From Neolewinella agarilytica (GTDB lineage: Bacteria > Bacteroidota > Bacteroidia > Chitinophagales > Saprospiraceae), in NCBI RefSeq assembly GCF_900110645.1, contig NZ_FOFB01000013.1:113568-177567 (forward strand): a stretch of 64,000 nucleotides of DNA, read 5' to 3'. Positions 29,223 to 38,753 of the stretch are shown here, in pieces (within the stretch, counting starts at the first letter, position 1; every line of letters begins with the position of its first letter). The position numbers were made by a program, and so were the translations under genes. The notes below the pieces were generated by a model that searched no databases, had not been told where the DNA came from, and worked only from the letters and a program-made list of their open reading frames with translations.

Positions 29223-29588
29223 ACAGCTTTCCGATACAGCCTCCTGAAATTAATTACAAGACTGAAATAAATTGAGTTCTCCGCAGTAGTCGAGGGAGAA
29301 GCCTATTCCTATGTCTTGTCCTCAAAGTCTTAGTTGTTCAAAATCGTCTGTTTTAGGAAACAGAGTCAAATTCCACGAAAAAAATTTCATTTTTTTTGCG
29401 TTTTTTCCTCAATCGATTGCAGATGAACAACCATGCGGGTTTTCCTTGAAAAGCGCATAAAATAAGGCCTCCGGGTGGATTGAAGCAGTAGAATCAGCAG
29501 ATAATTTTCCTTATCTTGGCTATAGATCATACAAAGCCATCTTTTAAATCGCTTTTCGAAGCGAACACGCATTCATCTATTGTCGACC
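29223..29588. other. Upstream region of the SusC operon
   Basis: 366 bp without a coding frame. It contains a strongly A+T-rich stretch with two T runs (29388-29406) and TATCTTGG (29512-29519), one mismatch from a -7 box. It presumably carries the SusC operon promoter and a long leader. No operator symmetry was recognised. Confidence 0.4.
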
Positions 29589-32500
29589 ATGAAGCAAGCA
29601 TGCCTGCTCGGTGCTGCCTTATTACTGGTACTCACTGTTCCTTCTACCCTTTCTGCCCTTAATGTTCCGGAAGGTCCTCCATCTTCTGTTCGCACAATAA
29701 CGGGTCAGGTAACCGACGCTGAGACCAACGAAGCCCTCATTGGGGTTAACATACTGGTTAAAGGATCCACTAGTGGTGGCATTACCGATTTTGACGGTAA
29801 TTATTCCATTACGGCGGAGACGGGAGATGTCCTGATATTCAGTTACCTCAGTTATATCTCTGCTGAATACAAGATCAGTAATCAGGGTGTACTCAACGTC
29901 AAACTTGAGCCTGATGCCCAGCAGCTCGACGAAGTTGTAGTGGTAGGTTACGGTACAACGAAACGATCAGACGTAACGGGCTCTTTAAGTAGCATTACTT
30001 CAGAAGAGCTACGGGAAGTTCCCGTTACTGGCCTGGATCAGGCCATTCTGGGTAGGGCTGCGGGTGTACAGGTAACCCAAAATTCAGGCGCCCCCGGTGG
30101 AGGTGTCTCTATCCGGGTTCGTGGCATTGGCTCTACGCTAACTGCGGAGCCACTATACGTTATTGATGGTATCCCCGTTGTCAATGACAACAGCGTGAGC
30201 CGATCACAGTATGACGGTGTAGAAGGCAACGTTCAGGCTTCTAATACGCTGAACACCATTAACCCAAACGACATTGAATCCATTGAGATCCTCAAGGATG
30301 CTTCTGCCACCGCTATTTATGGTGCCCGCGGTGCAAACGGTGTCGTGTTAATTACTACTAAACGAGGAAAAGCCGGGCGAAGTAAAGTAAGTCTGGAGTC
30401 TTACGTAGGCACGCAGAAACTTGATCGTCAGGTAGACGTGCTTAATCTAAGAGAATACGCGGCCTATTATAACAGCAATAACTTCAATGCCATCGAAGAG
30501 TTTCAGGATCTGGACCTGCTGGGAGAAGGCACCAACTGGCAGGAAGAGATCTTCCGCCGGGCATTCAATTATAACACCCAGCTTACCCTGTCCGGAGGTG
30601 GAGAACGGACTCAATTTGCTGTATCCGGTGGTTTCAACCGTAACGAAGGCATCGTGATTGGCTCCGCATTTGAGCGCTTTAGCGGTAAGATTAATCTCGA
30701 CCACCAGATCAATGACCGCGTCAGGCTGGGTAACAGCCTGTTGGTGGCCCGCACTAAAGAAGACATTACGCTACAGGACAACAGTCGCGGGGTGGTTTAT
30801 ACCGCCCTGCTTTTTGTCCCTGCAGCACCCGTCCGGAATGCTGATGGGAGCTTTGCCGCTCCGCAGGATGAAATTGAGCTCAACTTCATCAATCCGGTAA
30901 GCCGCGCACTGGAGACCTCGGACATTAACCGCAAGACCCGCCTGCTGGCAAACTTTTACTTTGAAGCTGATCTTCTCCCCTTCCTGACTTACCGGACGGA
31001 ATTCGGCACCGACCTCCTTTTTGCGGGCCAGCAAACCTTCCAGCCCGCCTACGAGCGCGGGCAGATCAGCCAGCGTTCCAGCCTCCAGGTTTCCAAAAAC
31101 GAAAACCGATTCTGGATCAACAAGCACTTGCTGACCTTAAAGAAAACCTTTGCGGACAAGCACAACATCAACCTGCTGGCGGGCTTCGAGGCCCAGGAAG
31201 GAGGCTATGAGTTCCTTTTCGCCAGCCGCAACGACCTGCCCAACAACACGAACCTGGCCATTAACCTGGGGGATGCCGGACAGCAGAACAATGGCGGGGG
31301 TTCGGGTGACTTTGCCCTGGTTTCCTATTTCGGACGGGCGAATTACTCCTTTAGTGACCGCTACCAGCTAACGGCGACGGTCCGGGCTGACGGCTCCAGT
31401 CGTTTCGGGGCAAACAATCGCTACGGAGTATTCCCTTCGGCAGCTTTCGCCTGGCGGCTAAGCAACGAAAGCTTCCTGGCTAATTGGGAAAAGCTGGATA
31501 ATCTTAAGTTTCGCGTTGGTTACGGAGCAGTGGGTAATCAGGAAATCGGTTTCTACAGCTTCACCTCTAACGTAGGCGCCGTTACGGCCGTACAGGGAGA
31601 CCAGATCATTACAGCTTTCGCCCCCAGCAACATCCCTAATCCCGATGTAAAGTGGGAGAGTTCTTTCCAGACCAACTTCGGCATTGACCTCGGGCTGTTC
31701 AACAACCGGATTGAGATCATTGCAGATTATTACAGCCGCCGGGCAGATGGCAACCTCTTACCGGCCCTGCTTCCCGCCACTACGGGCGGTTTAAGTGCCC
31801 CCATCGTAAACGTAGGAGAGATCGTAAACAATGGTTTTGAACTCACTCTGAACACCCAAAACACAACGGGCAAATTTGACTGGAGTACTTCCTTCAACTT
31901 TAGCCGGTCCACCAACGAAGTAACTAACCTGGGCTCCAACGGCAGCCTGGTGGCTACCGTTGAAGGACTACCCGTTACCCGGACGGAAGTAGGCCAACCA
32001 ATTGGTCAGTTCTATGGCTTCGTCGTCGACGGTATCTTTCAGGAACCCAATGATGTGACCGAAGCTCCTTTTCAATCCATTGACACCCGGGCGGGCGACA
32101 TTAAGTTCAAAGACCTCAATAATGACGGTATTATTAATGCTGAGGATCAAACCTTTATCGGTAATCCACTGCCCGACTTTACCGCCAACATTTCTAATCG
32201 GATCAGTTATAAAGGCTTCGACCTGAGCTTTTTGTTTCAGGGCGTTTTTGGCAATGACATCCTGAACATGGTTCGCCGCCGCACCGAAAGCTTCGAAGGC
32301 TTCGGCAACCAGTCCACCACCATTCTCGATCGTTACACGCCAGCTAACCCCAGCAACACCATCCCGCGCGCTATTGCTGCTGACCCCAATGCGAATACCC
32401 GGATTTCCACCCGCTTCATCGAAGATGGTAGCTTCATCCGCCTTAAGAACCTCTCCCTCGGGTACCGGCTACCGCAGAACGTCATTAAGCGCTTGAATAT

Positions 32501-32672
32501 GGAGAACCTGCGGTTTTATGTCTCAGGCCAAAACCTGATCACCTTTACTGACTATACGGGTTACGACCCTGAAGTAGGCTCTTTCAACCAAAACCCCCTG
32601 ATTAACAACGTAGACAATGGGCGCTACCCTATTTCCCGCGCCATCACTTTCGGGCTGAACGCCAATTTTTAA
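29589..32672 (+). CDS. SusC/RagA-type TonB-linked outer-membrane transporter
   Basis: About 1027 residues. ATG 29589 is preferred over TTG 29580, because MKQACLLGAALLLVLTVPSTLSA is then a normal signal peptide. A carboxypeptidase-regulatory-like domain (TGQVTDAETNEALIGVNILV) precedes the plug, which starts VVVVGYGTTKRSDVTGSL and contains RVRGIGSTLTAEPLYVIDGIPV. About 22 barrel strands follow, ending AITFGLNANF. It imports oligomers, usually glycans, with its SusD partner, driven by TonB. First gene of an operon with SusD, a surface lipoprotein and a modular secreted protein. The regulator and degradative enzymes expected in a polysaccharide locus are absent. Confidence 0.95.
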   Translation: MKQACLLGAALLLVLTVPSTLSALNVPEGPPSSVRTITGQVTDAETNEALIGVNILVKGSTSGGITDFDGNYSITAETGDVLIFSYLSYISAEYKISNQGVLNVKLEPDAQQLDEVVVVGYGTTKRSDVTGSLSSITSEELREVPVTGLDQAILGRAAGVQVTQNSGAPGGGVSIRVRGIGSTLTAEPLYVIDGIPVVNDNSVSRSQYDGVEGNVQASNTLNTINPNDIESIEILKDASATAIYGARGANGVVLITTKRGKAGRSKVSLESYVGTQKLDRQVDVLNLREYAAYYNSNNFNAIEEFQDLDLLGEGTNWQEEIFRRAFNYNTQLTLSGGGERTQFAVSGGFNRNEGIVIGSAFERFSGKINLDHQINDRVRLGNSLLVARTKEDITLQDNSRGVVYTALLFVPAAPVRNADGSFAAPQDEIELNFINPVSRALETSDINRKTRLLANFYFEADLLPFLTYRTEFGTDLLFAGQQTFQPAYERGQISQRSSLQVSKNENRFWINKHLLTLKKTFADKHNINLLAGFEAQEGGYEFLFASRNDLPNNTNLAINLGDAGQQNNGGGSGDFALVSYFGRANYSFSDRYQLTATVRADGSSRFGANNRYGVFPSAAFAWRLSNESFLANWEKLDNLKFRVGYGAVGNQEIGFYSFTSNVGAVTAVQGDQIITAFAPSNIPNPDVKWESSFQTNFGIDLGLFNNRIEIIADYYSRRADGNLLPALLPATTGGLSAPIVNVGEIVNNGFELTLNTQNTTGKFDWSTSFNFSRSTNEVTNLGSNGSLVATVEGLPVTRTEVGQPIGQFYGFVVDGIFQEPNDVTEAPFQSIDTRAGDIKFKDLNNDGIINAEDQTFIGNPLPDFTANISNRISYKGFDLSFLFQGVFGNDILNMVRRRTESFEGFGNQSTTILDRYTPANPSNTIPRAIAADPNANTRISTRFIEDGSFIRLKNLSLGYRLPQNVIKRLNMENLRFYVSGQNLITFTDYTGYDPEVGSFNQNPLINNVDNGRYPISRAITFGLNANF

Positions 32673-32692
32673 ACTTTAAAGTCGTGCAAAAA

Positions 32693-34174
32693 ATGAAACT
32701 GTCCAAAATCTCGCGTGCTGCGTCCACGCTGTTTATATCGGCTATTCTACTCGCTTCCTGTGGAGAAGAATTTCTGGATCGCCAGCCCATCGACCAGATA
32801 TCTACTGAGTCCTTTTACCGGACGGAGGCGGATATGGAGTCTGCTTTGCTGGCGGCCTACACCGCCATCCAGTCTCAACAGTATTTCGGCGAAGGTTGGC
32901 GCATTGATGAAGTACCCAGTGACGATTCCCGGCAAAATTTCGGCTCGGCCATTGACAACTTCAGCGTTACCGCCGGAGCCGGAGAAGTCCTCAACTACTG
33001 GACCGGGCGCTACCGCCTGATCACACTTGCCAACGTAGTGATTGATAAAGCCCCGAATGCTGAAATCAGTGAAGAAGTAATGAACCGCGTGATCGGCGAA
33101 GCCCGTTTCCTGCGCGCAATTGCCTACTATGACCTGGTTCGCATCTTCGGCGACGTGCCATTGGTTACGATCCCGCCTGGTTTAGAGCAGGACCTGCTGC
33201 TGCCCCGCAGCCCGGTGAGTGAGGTGTACGACCTGATCAAAGAAGACCTCGCCAATGCGGCCAGCTTTTTGCCCGCTGAACGCGACAATGGCCGGGCTAC
33301 CAGCGGTGCCGCCAAATCTTACCTGGCCAGTGTGCACCTTACCCTGCGGGAATATGAATCGGCACGGGACCTGGCCCTGGACGTAATCAATTCCGGGGTT
33401 TATGAGTTAATGCCGGATTACGGAGATCTCTGGGTAAGAGAAACGGCAGACAATAACCGGGAATCCGTTTTTGAAGTCCAGTTCGCTGGCTGCGAAAGCT
33501 GGGGCACGGGAAATATGCGCCAGGCCTTCTTCGCCCCCTGGAACCAGGGCATCACGAAAGGAACCGATGGTTGGGGATCACTTGTTCCTACTGACCCGAG
33601 AGAAGACAACCCCAATACGACGGCCACGGACATTTGGGAAGAAGGTGATCAACGCCGGTACTGGTCGATGATGGAGCCCGGAAATTATTACCCTACGCTC
33701 AACCCCGGGGACGGCGGTTATCAATATCCTGACGATGGAGCCGGAGGCGCCAGCAGCAACATCAAAAAGTACGTCATCGGTGGTGGAAGTGATGTATGCT
33801 TCATGAGTACCTCACAGAACGGTAGCATGATGCGCTACTCCGAAGTAATCCTGATCTACGCGGAGGCAATCGTAGCTCTGAGCAGTGGTTTATCGCTCAA
33901 TCAAAGCGTCGTTGACCTTGTTAACGGTCTCCGCACCAGAGCCGGCGTAGAGCCGCTTGAATTTCTGGATCAGGAGATTATTGAATTAGAACGCCGTCGG
34001 GAGTTCATGTTTGAGTCCAAGCGCTGGTTCGATATTCTGCGCAAAGGAGAAGCTGAAGCTGTGATGTTGTTGCGCCTTCACGGACGAACGCTGGACGAAA
34101 CAAAATTACTCTTCCCGATCCCGGCCAGTGAACTGGAGATCAACCCGAATCTGACTCAGAATCCAGGCTACTAA
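32693..34174 (+). CDS. SusD/RagB-family surface lipoprotein
   Basis: Substrate-capturing lid of the SusC transporter. ATG 32693 gives MKLSKISRAASTLFISAILLASC with a lipobox (LLASC, lipidated C23); a GTG nine bases upstream is less likely. EEFLDRQPIDQIS and the TPR-like helices (FYRTEADMESALLAAYTAI, RFLRAIAYYDLVRIFGDVPL) are family hallmarks, as are the C-terminal ERRREFMFESKRWFDILR and LFPIPASELEINPNLTQNPGY. 493 residues, typical. It starts 20 bp after susC, so the two are co-transcribed. Confidence 0.95.
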   Translation: MKLSKISRAASTLFISAILLASCGEEFLDRQPIDQISTESFYRTEADMESALLAAYTAIQSQQYFGEGWRIDEVPSDDSRQNFGSAIDNFSVTAGAGEVLNYWTGRYRLITLANVVIDKAPNAEISEEVMNRVIGEARFLRAIAYYDLVRIFGDVPLVTIPPGLEQDLLLPRSPVSEVYDLIKEDLANAASFLPAERDNGRATSGAAKSYLASVHLTLREYESARDLALDVINSGVYELMPDYGDLWVRETADNNRESVFEVQFAGCESWGTGNMRQAFFAPWNQGITKGTDGWGSLVPTDPREDNPNTTATDIWEEGDQRRYWSMMEPGNYYPTLNPGDGGYQYPDDGAGGASSNIKKYVIGGGSDVCFMSTSQNGSMMRYSEVILIYAEAIVALSSGLSLNQSVVDLVNGLRTRAGVEPLEFLDQEIIELERRREFMFESKRWFDILRKGEAEAVMLLRLHGRTLDETKLLFPIPASELEINPNLTQNPGY

Positions 34175-34210
34175 TGTTCATTCACTGCCTGACACTGTGA
34201 ATGGTCAGCA

Positions 34211-34312
34211 GGGCGCAGCCGCAGGTGCAGGGGGAGGTTTTTTAAAAGCAGAGATTGAAAGCTTTTCTCTCCCCTGCTCCCCAATCCCCCCACTGCACCT
34301 GCGGCCGCGCCC
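34211..34312. repeat. Inverted pair of the dispersed repeat inside the SusCD operon
   Basis: GGGCGCAGCCGCAGGTGCAG then GGGGAGG and a T run (34211-34243) faces CCCCCACTGCACCTGCGG then CCGCGCCC (34287-34312). It separates SusD from the next lipoprotein gene. A transcript crossing it could form a stem of about 20 bp. Confidence 0.8.
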
Positions 34313-34346
34313 TACGCTACTTTTTATCTCTACCCAATCTACCTTC

Positions 34347-35492
34347 ATGTTTTTACTCAAGTCTTTCCCTTCCTGGCCTCTCTGTTTCCTGCTGCTCATA
34401 GGCATCTTGGGGCTGAGCAGCTGTGACGACAAGCCCGACCCGCCCCAGTTCATTTCGATTGAGCCTGAACGGGGGGAATCGAAAACCCTGGTGGTTATGA
34501 AGGGCGAAAACCTGGCCAATATCAAAGAGCTTCTCTTTAATGATGAGCTTATTCCCTTCAACACCGCTTATAATTCCGACGTAGCCCTCCTGTTCCGTGT
34601 TCCTACGGACATTTCGCTGGGAGAAAAGGTGGTCACCGTCCGGACGGACGGAGGTTCTTTCACCACCAACTTTCTCGTTACCGAAAAAGCCCCCATTGTC
34701 ATTCGGCTATCTCCCCGGATTGCGAACGAAGGCGACCTCATCACGCTGATCGGGGAGAATTTCTTCGCTCCCCTCGACGTGACCTTCAAGACCGGCGAGT
34801 TCGTAGACGGAGCCTTCAATGACAGCATCTCAGCAGAAATCGTCTATGAGTCGCTCGACAGCCTCATCGTCAGAGTTCCCGAAGGCGCCAAAACCGGGTT
34901 CATCCGCGTTGACGCCAATGGCGGCAGTGCGCAGACCAACGTTACTTTCCAGATTTTTGAGCGGAAGCTCATTTCTGATTTTGACGGCAATGGTATAGTG
35001 GCCAATGATGAATTCAGCTTCCGTGGTTTCACCGACCAGGGAAATGGAGCTCCTTATATCCGAAGCAGTCTGCCGGCTCCGCTGGAGGGCAACTTTCTGC
35101 AACTCAGCGGGACGGATGCCCTGGGCACCGTCTGGCTCGGCGGGGCTGAGTCTCCGGGCGGAGACATGGTGGATTCCTTTGGCATCACTACTGACGTCAG
35201 TTCCACTTTCCTCGAGATGGACGTCAACAGTAACGGTCGTACAAATACCTGGTTGCTGCTCGTATTACGGGAACAAAACGGTAGCACTTCAGACTTTACT
35301 GCCCGCATTCAGCTTAACGACGAAGGCTGGACCCACGTAAGCATTCCCCTCGTCCGCTTCAAAGATGCAGCAGGGTTTGTGGTTGATCCCCAGAAGGTAA
35401 ATCAGATCAAATTTCACCTTGAAGACCGGGACGACACCGACCAAAGAATTGAGGCGAACATCGACAATGTCGAATTCGCCGAACGCATATAA
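34347..35492 (+). CDS. IPT/TIG-domain surface glycan-binding lipoprotein
   Basis: 381 residues from ATG 34347. This start gives a lipoprotein signal (PLCFLLLIGILGLSSC, lipidated C26); translating further upstream would run through the intergenic repeat. Two IPT/TIG Ig-like domains follow (PQFISIEPERGESKTLVVMKG; PIVIRLSPRIANEGDLITLIG). The C-terminal beta-sandwich (LISDFDGNGI, SPGGDMVDSFGITTDVSS, IDNVEFAERI) resembles the glycan-binding domain of SGBP-B proteins of xyloglucan-type loci. Position third after SusC/SusD is the usual place for such a protein. Ligand unknown. Confidence 0.85.
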   Translation: MFLLKSFPSWPLCFLLLIGILGLSSCDDKPDPPQFISIEPERGESKTLVVMKGENLANIKELLFNDELIPFNTAYNSDVALLFRVPTDISLGEKVVTVRTDGGSFTTNFLVTEKAPIVIRLSPRIANEGDLITLIGENFFAPLDVTFKTGEFVDGAFNDSISAEIVYESLDSLIVRVPEGAKTGFIRVDANGGSAQTNVTFQIFERKLISDFDGNGIVANDEFSFRGFTDQGNGAPYIRSSLPAPLEGNFLQLSGTDALGTVWLGGAESPGGDMVDSFGITTDVSSTFLEMDVNSNGRTNTWLLLVLREQNGSTSDFTARIQLNDEGWTHVSIPLVRFKDAAGFVVDPQKVNQIKFHLEDRDDTDQRIEANIDNVEFAERI

Positions 35493-35553
35493 ATTAATAT
35501 GGCCGCGCGTTCCGGACCGACTTATCATTCAGCTCTTACATCAACTAATTACT

Positions 35554-37977
35554 ATGAAAAAGCTTCTACTTATCTGCAGTCTTGCCTTCTTTTCGATGGC
35601 TCTGGCAGCACAGCCACTTTTCGTCGATGAATTCGACGACGGAACGGTAACTCCCGACACGGATAAATTTGACATCTCCGAGCTCAATGGCGAAATGATC
35701 GTCGCTGGCAACGGCACTAATGGTGCCTGGGATGGCGTCTGGTATCAACTCCCTCAAAATTTCGACCTTACGGCCAGCCCTAAGTTGTACGTTCGCGCTA
35801 AGACCTCCGTACTGGGAACCAGCCTGCGGATGGATCTTGCCGATGGAACTAACTTCACGAGTGTAGCCCCCATTACCCAGACGCTGACCGATGAGTACCG
35901 CGTATTGGAGTACGACTTTTCCACCGTAGATGTGGGAGAGATTGACCTGACCTCGATCACCGCTATTTTCTTCTTTATTGACGGTGGAGTAGGCGGTTTT
36001 ACCGGCCAGGTTGCTTTTGACTACTTCGCCCTGGGCGAAGAGCCGGAAGGAACGATTATGTCCGACATTTACCAGGACCATATGGACACCGACTCTTCCC
36101 TGACAAGTTTCACCAACGACGTACCGGGTTACACCCGAATCCGGACGGAAGATGACAACGGCGACAGCACCGTCGTCACCATAGTTGGTGACGGTACGGC
36201 AGGCCCCTGGACCCCGCACGTTTACGCCCTGCGTCCAGCTCCGGAATTCATCCAAACCTCCATTGATATTACCGACAACCCGAAGTTTTACATCAAGGCT
36301 CGTACTTCGGTTCCTGGAACTTCTTTCCGGATAGATGCTCAGGACAACGACAACATCGCATCCATCGGTCTTGCAGTAACGCGCATCCTTACGGAAGAAT
36401 GGGCGGTATACGAGTACGATATGACTGGTGCCTTTCAGAATTTCGAGAATGATGCCTGCCCTGATGCCATGGCGAACCCCTGTGACGTAGACCTGGAAGC
36501 GATCAAGGAAATGCTCATCTTCATCAATGGTGGTACCGGGCAGTTTGCCGGCACGATTGATATTGACTGGATCAGCTTCGGTGTAAACCTCGATGGTGAA
36601 GGCCCACAGGCACTGCTTATGTATCAGGATGAATTCAGCAACGATCAACTCACCTTTACGGGCGAAGCACCCGGGGTGGCGGTCAGTGAAGTTGATGGCG
36701 CACTAACCCTTACCGGTGACGGTAGCTCAGGGCAATTCGCAGCAGTTACCTACAATTTCCACGAAGCGACGGATGATCAGGACACGGCCTACGTAGAGCG
36801 TACCGTTGATTTCTCCGCTGAAGCAGGCCAGGGCAAAGTATTCATCCGTGCCCGGACAAACGGAGAGGCGCACCCCATGAGAATTGACCTGGTGGATAGC
36901 TCAGGGCTGGCCACTAACCTCGTGGGTCTGACCAAACGAATCACCAGTGAGTGGAGCGTTATCACCTACGATTTCACCGGTAATTACGGAGACGCTGGCT
37001 ACGGTGGTGCAGAAGGCTGTACACCTGAAGACCCTTGCCTCATCGATGAAACTCAAGTGAGCTCGCTTTTCTTTTATGTCCGCCCCGGAGAAGGACTCTT
37101 TGACGGTCAGATTGAAATCGACTGGGTTAGTGTTGGCCAACCACTGGAAGAACAGATGGAAACGGCCGTCGGGGTAGTGAACTATAGCGACACCCTGGTG
37201 GGTGCCGGAGAATTTTTTAGTGGAGCTCCTGGTGGAATTACCTACAACGTATCTGAAGAAGGCTTCTTCACCATGACGGGGGATGGTTCCTCTCCTACCT
37301 ATCAGCAAATTCGTTACCAGTTGCGGGATGATGCAGGAAACGCAAACAAGGCCGACGCTGCGGGCTCCGGAGACAAGCTCTACATCCGTGCTCGCATCCG
37401 GAATGCAGACAGTGCTCCCTTGCGCATTGATCTGGCCGATGAGGCTGGCTTCGAAAGCACTAATGCCGGAGCAGCCAACGTCATTACCGGAGCAGAATTT
37501 GCCACTTACGAGTACGACTACGCAGGCCGCTACGAAGACGGTGGATACGGAGGTACCAGCTGTGCGGAAGCAGCCGCTCCCTGTGATGTTGACGCGCAGC
37601 GGGTAACGGAGATCGTCTTCTACCCTGCCCCGGACAATGGCGCCTTTTCTGGTGACATTGATATCAACTGGATTAGTTTCGGCCAGGAGATCAGCGTTAA
37701 TGTGAGCAACTTTGCAGAACTCGACAAACTGATGGTCTTCCCGAATCCGGCTACTGATGAGCTCGGTGTAGAATACAACCTGCCCGCCAGCAGTCAGGTA
37801 AGCGTAAGCCTGTTTGACGGTCTTGGCCGTCGGGTATTGGTTCGCGACTTTGGCCTGCGCGCCGCCGGAAACAACTTCAACCGCCTTAACGTGCAAGAGT
37901 TACCAACCGGGACTTACCACCTGCAGGTAACGGTTAATGGTCAGCCCGTTCGGGCACAGACCATCCTTAAGCGGTAA
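35554..37977 (+). CDS. T9SS-exported protein with four tandem beta-rich modules
   Basis: 807 residues from ATG 35554, which gives MKKLLLICSLAFFSMALAAQ. Four related modules follow, beginning near 35618 (FVDEFDDGT), 36067 (YQDHMDTDSS), 36622 (YQDEFSNDQL) and 37177 (YSDTLVGAGEF). Each contains a K-x-Y/F-I/V-R-A-R/K-T strand and ends in a hydrophobic strand such as IDIDWISFG. Modules 2-4 are about 185 residues each and carry a cysteine pair before a D-V-D-like turn (C..NPCDVD, C..DPCLID, C..APCDVD); module 1 is shorter and lacks it. The C-terminus (LMVFPNPATDELGVEYNL to the end) is a type A sorting domain. The modules look like carbohydrate-binding beta-sandwiches (inference). No catalytic domain is seen. 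Confidence 0.82.
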   Translation: MKKLLLICSLAFFSMALAAQPLFVDEFDDGTVTPDTDKFDISELNGEMIVAGNGTNGAWDGVWYQLPQNFDLTASPKLYVRAKTSVLGTSLRMDLADGTNFTSVAPITQTLTDEYRVLEYDFSTVDVGEIDLTSITAIFFFIDGGVGGFTGQVAFDYFALGEEPEGTIMSDIYQDHMDTDSSLTSFTNDVPGYTRIRTEDDNGDSTVVTIVGDGTAGPWTPHVYALRPAPEFIQTSIDITDNPKFYIKARTSVPGTSFRIDAQDNDNIASIGLAVTRILTEEWAVYEYDMTGAFQNFENDACPDAMANPCDVDLEAIKEMLIFINGGTGQFAGTIDIDWISFGVNLDGEGPQALLMYQDEFSNDQLTFTGEAPGVAVSEVDGALTLTGDGSSGQFAAVTYNFHEATDDQDTAYVERTVDFSAEAGQGKVFIRARTNGEAHPMRIDLVDSSGLATNLVGLTKRITSEWSVITYDFTGNYGDAGYGGAEGCTPEDPCLIDETQVSSLFFYVRPGEGLFDGQIEIDWVSVGQPLEEQMETAVGVVNYSDTLVGAGEFFSGAPGGITYNVSEEGFFTMTGDGSSPTYQQIRYQLRDDAGNANKADAAGSGDKLYIRARIRNADSAPLRIDLADEAGFESTNAGAANVITGAEFATYEYDYAGRYEDGGYGGTSCAEAAAPCDVDAQRVTEIVFYPAPDNGAFSGDIDINWISFGQEISVNVSNFAELDKLMVFPNPATDELGVEYNLPASSQVSVSLFDGLGRRVLVRDFGLRAAGNNFNRLNVQELPTGTYHLQVTVNGQPVRAQTILKR

Positions 37978-37989
37978 ACCATTTTAGAA

Positions 37990-38034
37990 ATGAAACGATC
38001 GTTGACCCTGGTGGCCGGCGCTCGTTTCATCTTT
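37990..38034 (+). terminator. Terminator of the SusCD operon
   Basis: ATGAAACGA (37990-37998) pairs with TCGTTTCAT (38022-38030) and is followed by CTTTT, 13 bp after the last gene of the operon. Confidence 0.6.
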
Positions 38035-38170
38035 TAAGCTAGTTATTTGACATCAGCATTCCAGGCCGTGAGGTTTGGGGTGCTGTTTTTTTGCGGCCTG
38101 TCGCTAAGCAATGGTTTTATGGGGTTTCTTCGTGGAAGTTTCTCCTATATGAGCACAAGCACTTTGGCGA

Positions 38171-38196
38171 GCGCTGACCGCAGGTGCAAGGGAAGG
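38171..38196 (+). repeat. Single arm of the GCAGGTGCA-type dispersed repeat
   Basis: GCGCTGACCGCAGGTGCAAG then GGAAGG matches the G-arm consensus. No facing arm is seen between 38041 and 38223. Confidence 0.6.
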
Positions 38197-38223
38197 ATTA
38201 CCGGAGCACGCACCCAAAGCAGC

Positions 38224-38748
38224 CTACACCGGGTGACGCTCCTTTTCAATAGCGTACACCACCAGACTGCCCCGCCGGGAATGTTCCTTCATCCCATTCG
38301 CCATCATAACCCGGGCGGAAGCGATGTTTTCTTCTTTGCAGTCGCCGTAGATGAGATCAACATTAAGGGTGTCAAAACCAAATTCCAGCACGCTGGCCAC
38401 GGCCTCCGTCGTCAGGCCCTGATTACGAAAAGGCTCCCCTGTCCAATAGGCTAGCTGGGCATGAGGGTTAACTTTATCAAGAAGATGCAGGCTAATCTCC
38501 CCGATCAGCTCCTGGCGGTCTTTGTGGATCATCGCAAAGATGAAGCCCGTTTTAGCGTTGAAAGCTTTCAGGACGGCCCCAATGCGGAAAGCGGCATCAG
38601 GCTCGCGATAGGGATAGGGAATGTTCACGATATTCCCCCCCACGGCAGGGTCGTTGGCATAACGGACCAGGGCCGGCAGGTCTTCGACTGCAAGCTTTCT
38701 CAACGTGAGTCGTTCGGTACGTAATTGCGGAAAAACAAGCATAAACAA
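38224..38748 (-). CDS. GNAT N-acetyltransferase, RimJ/RimL type
   Basis: 174 residues with the acetyl-CoA-dependent GNAT fold. It opens TERLTLRKLAVEDLPALVRYA, as ribosomal-protein and amino-acid acetyltransferases of this branch do; the acetyl-CoA loop region is YWTGEPFRNQGLTTEAVASVL and the last strand region NVDLIYGDCKEENIASARVM. The acceptor is unknown. It starts 5 bp after the stop of a T9SS protein gene on the same strand, so they probably share a transcript although their functions look unrelated. Confidence 0.88.
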   Translation of the reverse strand: MFMLVFPQLRTERLTLRKLAVEDLPALVRYANDPAVGGNIVNIPYPYREPDAAFRIGAVLKAFNAKTGFIFAMIHKDRQELIGEISLHLLDKVNPHAQLAYWTGEPFRNQGLTTEAVASVLEFGFDTLNVDLIYGDCKEENIASARVMMANGMKEHSRRGSLVVYAIEKERHPV

Positions 38749-38753
38749 ATGTA

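Noticed and set aside
35566..36648. Frames antisense to the four-module protein (360 codons, and another at 36901-37896)
   Set aside because: They reappear at equivalent places in different modules, as expected from repeated sense codons, and lack any protein features.
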